A stretch of DNA of 10,000 nucleotides from Anaerolinea sp. (lineage in GTDB: Bacteria > Chloroflexota > Anaerolineae > Anaerolineales > Anaerolineaceae), in contig JAIWNK010000083.1 of assembly GCA_020216845.1 (NCBI GenBank), positions 1 to 10,000 on the forward strand, read 5' to 3'. Below the pieces are notes generated by a model. It saw only the letters and a program-made list of their open reading frames with translations, did not search any database and was not told where the DNA came from. The position numbers and the translations under genes were made by a program. Of the stretch, positions 8,112 through 10,000 are shown piece after piece; the stretch's first letter is position 1; the number at the start of each line of letters is the position of its first letter.

Positions 8112-8141
8112 ATCATACCCCACAGCCATGCTGTCCGTCAA
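8112..8141 (-). promoter_or_regulatory. Sigma70-like promoter of the AIM24-family gene
   Basis: On the minus strand there is a -35 TTGACG (8136-8141), an 18-nt spacer and a -10 TATGAT (8112-8117); each hexamer matches the E. coli consensus at five of six positions. Transcription would start near 8105, giving a leader of about 44 nt that carries the strong AGGAGG. The spacer contains an inverted repeat (8122-8134). Predicted from sequence only. Confidence 0.7.
8122..8134. repeat. Operator-like inverted repeat in the promoter spacer
   Basis: ACAGC-CAT-GCTGT has perfect 5-bp arms around a 3-bp centre and lies wholly between the -35 and -10 of the minus-strand promoter. A repressor or spacer-remodelling activator bound here could control the AIM24-family gene. 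The repeat is short and could be coincidental; no candidate regulator gene is in the window. Confidence 0.35.
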
Positions 8142-8150
8142 CATTTGCCC

Positions 8151-8179
8151 TTATCAAAATCCCATTTCCGTGCTACAAT
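8151..8179 (+). promoter_or_regulatory. rpsF: Extended -10 promoter of the rpsF-ssb-rpsR operon
   Basis: A -35 TTATCA (8151-8156, four of six consensus matches), a 17-nt spacer and a -10 TACAAT (8174-8179) preceded by TG at 8171-8172, forming an extended -10 (TGCTACAAT). Transcription would begin near 8186, giving a leader of about 100 nt before rpsF. It stands back to back with the AIM24 promoter: the two -35 elements are 9 bp apart. Predicted from sequence only. Confidence 0.72.
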
Positions 8180-8185
8180 AGCGCC

Positions 8186-8285
8186 CAGATAAGTCGGCAG
8201 TTCATTCCGATCTGCTGCCTTTCCGCCCCCGCAACAGCCACGCTGCCCACCGGGAGCAATCCCAAGGAAAGGAGGTTTCCTACAC
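8186..8285 (+). promoter_or_regulatory. rpsF: Structured 5' leader of rpsF, possible S6:S18 autoregulatory RNA
   Basis: The predicted leader can form a hairpin with stem GGCAG (8196-8200)/CTGCC (8215-8219) whose loop exposes a CCG (8207-8209). A second CTGCC (8243-8247) could pair with the same 5' arm, or take part in a local hairpin CAGC-CAC-GCTG (8235-8245), so alternative folds are possible. In many bacteria the S6:S18 complex represses its own operon by binding a leader RNA that presents a CCG trinucleotide next to a stem, mimicking its 16S rRNA site. Operon context and the exposed CCG fit this, but I have not aligned the sequence to the known motif. No gene is visible here. Confidence 0.4.
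8266..8280 (+). promoter_or_regulatory. rpsF: rpsF ribosome binding site held in a small hairpin loop
   Basis: GGAAA-GGAGG-TTTCC: the Shine-Dalgarno core GGAGG (8271-8275) is the exact 5-nt loop of a perfect 5-bp inverted repeat. The GGAGG lies 10 nt before the ATG at 8286. The structure is weak (A-U rich, short) but would place the ribosome binding site in a switchable context. Confidence 0.6.
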
Positions 8286-8570
8286 ATGCGCACATATGAG
8301 GTGGTTTTGATCCTTCAGGCTGATCTTGACGAGCAGTCATTGACCGCTGCCGTTGAGAAGACCAAGACCTGGATTACCGACGCTGGTGGCACCATCACCA
8401 AAGTCGAAAATTGGGGCAAGCGCCATTTGGCATACATGATCCGCAAACAACGCGAAGGTCATTATGTTTTGATTGAAGCGCAATTTGCACCCGCATTCAC
8501 CGCTGAACTTGACCGCAACCTGCGCTACCATGAACCTGTGATTCGGTTCATGATCACCAGCGCAGCATAA
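8286..8570 (+). CDS. rpsF: Small ribosomal subunit protein bS6
   Basis: A 94-residue S6 protein, which binds the central domain of 16S rRNA as a heterodimer with S18 during assembly of the 30S platform. The N-terminal MRTYEVVLILQADLDEQSL, the central WGKRHLAYMIRKQREGHYVLIEAQF and the C-terminal ELDRNLRYHEPVIRFMI are standard S6 landmarks, and the length is normal with no long acidic tail. The start ATG follows a strong AAGGAGGT. It is the first gene of an rpsF-ssb-rpsR operon, a widely conserved order, preceded by a roughly 100-nt leader that may mediate feedback by S6:S18. Confidence 0.98.
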   Translation: MRTYEVVLILQADLDEQSLTAAVEKTKTWITDAGGTITKVENWGKRHLAYMIRKQREGHYVLIEAQFAPAFTAELDRNLRYHEPVIRFMITSAA

Positions 8571-8603
8571 TGTTTTGCTTAACCGTGTATCTGCTTCGCA
8601 GGC

Positions 8604-8608
8604 AAGGA
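8604..8608 (+). promoter_or_regulatory. ssb: Shine-Dalgarno sequence fixing the ssb start
   Basis: AAGGA lies 8 nt before the ATG at 8617 and supports it over an in-frame TTG at 8575, which would add 14 residues unlike any SSB N-terminus. A tiny hairpin CTGC-TTC-GCAG (8591-8601) sits just upstream in the 46-nt rpsF-ssb gap; nothing else is seen there. Confidence 0.8.
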
Positions 8609-8616
8609 AAACAATC

Positions 8617-9018
8617 ATGAGCCGAGGATTGAATAAAGTCATGATCATTGGCAATGTTGGGCGTGACCCCGAAATGCGCTACACCCCTTCGGGCCGCTCT
8701 GTGACAACGTTCACGGTTGCCACAAGCCGCAGCTGGAATAGCGCTGACGGCGAACGCCATACAGAAACCGAATGGTTCAACATCGTTGCTTGGGGCAACC
8801 TGGCCGAAATCTGCAAACAATACCTGACCAAAGGCCAACAAGTTTACATTGAAGGTCGCTTGCAAACCCGCCGTTGGGAAGATTCCGAAGGTGTGAAACA
8901 TTCTGGCGTTGAAATTGTTGCCAGTGAAATGATGATGCTCGGCGAACGCCGCGAAACTGCAAACCCGCCCTCTGAAGCCATCGAAAGCGAAGAGGCGGAA
9001 GATGAATATCCATTTTAG
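8617..9018 (+). CDS. ssb: Single-stranded DNA-binding protein SSB
   Basis: A 133-residue SSB that coats ssDNA in replication, recombination and repair, expected to act as a homotetramer. The OB-fold fills roughly residues 1-108, with the family pattern [22 protein letters not shown], then [22 protein letters not shown] and [18 protein letters not shown] short acidic linker leads to the C-terminal tip EDEYPF, a variant of the E. coli DDDIPF tip that docks partner enzymes including RecJ. The linker is short, about 20 residues, with none of the long Gly/Pro/Gln tail of many SSBs. The start is the ATG at 8617, giving the canonical [14 protein letters not shown]. The stop TAG runs into the AGGAG that serves rpsR, which suggests coupled translation. 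Confidence 0.97.
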   Translation: MSRGLNKVMIIGNVGRDPEMRYTPSGRSVTTFTVATSRSWNSADGERHTETEWFNIVAWGNLAEICKQYLTKGQQVYIEGRLQTRRWEDSEGVKHSGVEIVASEMMMLGERRETANPPSEAIESEEAEDEYPF

Positions 9019-9029
9019 GAGCAAGTCCC

Positions 9030-9308
9030 ATGACTGAAGAAATGATCGCTGAGAGCGAACAAATGTCGGGTGGTCGGCGTTACATGGCCCGCCCCAAAAT
9101 TTGTCAGTTCTGTGCCGATAAAAATATCAAAATTGACTACAAAGCTGTAGACATGCTGCGCCGCTTCGTCACCGAAGAGGGCAAAATTCGTCCGCGGCGT
9201 CAGACGGGTACCTGTGCCCGGCATCAGCGCGAACTGGCTGCCGCCATCAAACGCGCTCGCCACATCGCTTTGCTGCCTTTTGTCGGTGAAAAATTCTCCG
9301 AACGCTAA
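9030..9308 (+). CDS. rpsR: Small ribosomal subunit protein bS18 (zinc-ligand type)
   Basis: A 92-residue S18, partner of S6 on the 30S platform. The core [21 protein letters not shown], the [31 protein letters not shown] block and the length are typical. It keeps four possible zinc ligands, Cys25-x2-Cys28 and Cys62-x2-His65; S18 occurs in bacteria in forms with or without these, and this is the ligand-bearing (C+) form. The N-terminal 20 or so residues ([18 protein letters not shown]) are an acidic extension compared with E. coli S18. The ATG at 9030 follows AGGAG (9017-9021) at 8-nt spacing. It is the last gene of the operon, with an intrinsic terminator 23 nt after its stop. Confidence 0.97.
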   Translation: MTEEMIAESEQMSGGRRYMARPKICQFCADKNIKIDYKAVDMLRRFVTEEGKIRPRRQTGTCARHQRELAAAIKRARHIALLPFVGEKFSER

Positions 9309-9331
9309 GCGACCCACCCCAAAAGAATCTT

Positions 9332-9357
9332 AGGGCCACCTCAGTGGCCCTCTTTTT
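9332..9357 (+). terminator. Intrinsic terminator after rpsR
   Basis: A perfect 8-bp GC-rich stem AGGGCCAC (9332-9339)/GTGGCCCT (9344-9351), a 4-nt loop CTCA and then CTTTTT form a classic Rho-independent terminator for the rpsF operon. It stands only 17 nt (9357 to 9374) before the next start codon, so that gene needs read-through or a promoter lying upstream of the hairpin. I see no convincing promoter in the short gap. Confidence 0.9.
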
Positions 9358-9373
9358 GTGAAAAGAGGTTGTT

Positions 9374-10000
9374 GTGGCAAATAAACCCGTTGCAAAAATT
9401 GTCAATCAAAAACATGAAGCGCGCGCCGCTCGCGAGCGCCGTCAGAATCGCATCATCACCATTGTGGCCGCAATCGTCGCGATCACCGTCATCGGCCTCA
9501 TCATTGCCGCTCTGGTCAATGAATACTGGCTCAAGCCCCTTCAAGCCGTTGCCAAAGTCGGCGATCAAAAAATCACTGTGACCCAATTCCAAAACCGGGT
9601 TCGCTATTCGCAACTTCAGCTCCTGCAGCAAAGAAGCCAATACCAAAGCTTCAAGAGCCTGTATGCAACCGATCAAAGCACCAGTGATTACTTTGATAGC
9701 CTGATTGCTCAAATTGAGAATAAGCTCACCAACCCCAATCAGCTCGGCGCTGAGGTGTTGGATCAATTAATCAACGAAGCCATCGTCCAACAAGAAGCCA
9801 AGAAACTGGGCATCAGTGTCAGCAATGAAGAAGTTGAAACCGCCTTCCGCGAAAACTTTGGCTACTATGCCAACGGCACGCCCACCCCAACCGTCACCTG
9901 GGTGCCGGTTGCAACTTCCACCCTTTCGCCCACGCAAGAATGGTTGACTCGCCCCACCACAGGGCCCACGCCAACCGCGACCGCAACGCTTCAACCCACG
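9374..10000 (+). CDS. Membrane-anchored SurA/PrsA-like peptidyl-prolyl isomerase, N-terminal part (3' partial)
   Basis: A GTG-started frame stays open for 209 codons to the window edge. It is preceded by an in-frame TGA at 9359, with AGAGG (9364-9368) 5 nt before the GTG. The N-terminus is basic (HEARAARERRQNR), followed by one hydrophobic span at about residues 27-48 (IITIVAAIVAITVIGLIIAALV). The region beyond the membrane starts AVAKVGDQKITVTQFQNRVRY and includes LGAEVLDQLINEAIVQQEAKKLGISVSNEEVETAFRENFGY, a clear SurA-N/PrsA chaperone domain signature. From about residue 168 a Thr/Pro-rich stretch (NGTPTPTVTW, later TGPTPTATATLQPT) interrupts or follows that domain. The PPIase (rotamase) domain would lie beyond the window and is not seen. 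The likely role is an extracytoplasmic foldase tethered to the membrane. The start and the SurA-like part are well supported; isomerase activity is inferred from the family. Confidence 0.85.
   Translation, partial: MANKPVAKIVNQKHEARAARERRQNRIITIVAAIVAITVIGLIIAALVNEYWLKPLQAVAKVGDQKITVTQFQNRVRYSQLQLLQQRSQYQSFKSLYATDQSTSDYFDSLIAQIENKLTNPNQLGAEVLDQLINEAIVQQEAKKLGISVSNEEVETAFRENFGYYANGTPTPTVTWVPVATSTLSPTQEWLTRPTTGPTPTATATLQPT

Noticed and set aside
8145..8179. TTGCCC as the -35 of the rpsF promoter
   Set aside because: It would be 23 nt from the TACAAT -10, too far; TTATCA at 8151 gives 17 nt and the -10 is of the extended type.
8575..8616. N-terminal extension of SSB from a TTG
   Set aside because: The added residues do not look like an SSB N-terminus, and the ATG at 8617 has its own Shine-Dalgarno sequence.
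8554..9024. 156-codon open frame antisense to ssb
   Set aside because: It covers ssb exactly on the other strand, has no domain or ribosome site, and ssb is certain.

Overview
The window looks like a chromosomal stretch from a moderately GC-rich bacterium, most likely a member of the Chloroflexota (Anaerolineae or a close relative). This is an inference from gene content: a split UvrD-like helicase/nuclease set joined to recJ, an rpsF-ssb-rpsR operon, and a membrane-anchored SurA/PrsA-like protein whose N-terminal domain carries a Thr/Pro-rich insert of the 'TPTPT' type. No mobile element, CRISPR array, tRNA or rRNA is visible.

Left part (1-7378, plus strand): four tightly packed genes for DNA end processing. 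They are (i) a UvrD-like helicase homologue with degenerate motifs, whose 5' end lies outside the window; (ii) a complete SF1A helicase with intact motifs but no nuclease domain; (iii) a small stand-alone PD-(D/E)XK nuclease with the four cysteines of an Fe-S cluster, like the nuclease of AddB and Cas4; and (iv) RecJ with a long C-terminal extension. Junctions are a 3-nt gap, a 17-nt overlap and a 4-nt overlap, so the genes are probably co-transcribed and translationally coupled. Together they resemble an AddAB/AdnAB-type helicase-nuclease split into three polypeptides and joined to the RecJ 5'-3' exonuclease. This is the most interesting system in the window.

Middle (7375-8285): an AIM24/TIGR00266-family gene on the minus strand converges on recJ and shares 4 bp with it. 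Upstream of it is a divergent promoter region with two good sigma70-like promoters placed back to back. One drives the AIM24 gene and has an operator-like inverted repeat in its spacer. The other drives the ribosomal operon through a roughly 100-nt structured leader.

Right part (8286-10000, plus strand): rpsF, ssb and rpsR, with a strong Shine-Dalgarno sequence before each and a clear intrinsic terminator after rpsR. Only 17 nt past the terminator U-tract, a GTG-started gene encodes a single-pass membrane protein with a SurA-like N-terminal domain; it runs off the end of the window. SSB and RecJ, which act together on single-stranded DNA, are thus encoded close to one another but in different transcription units.
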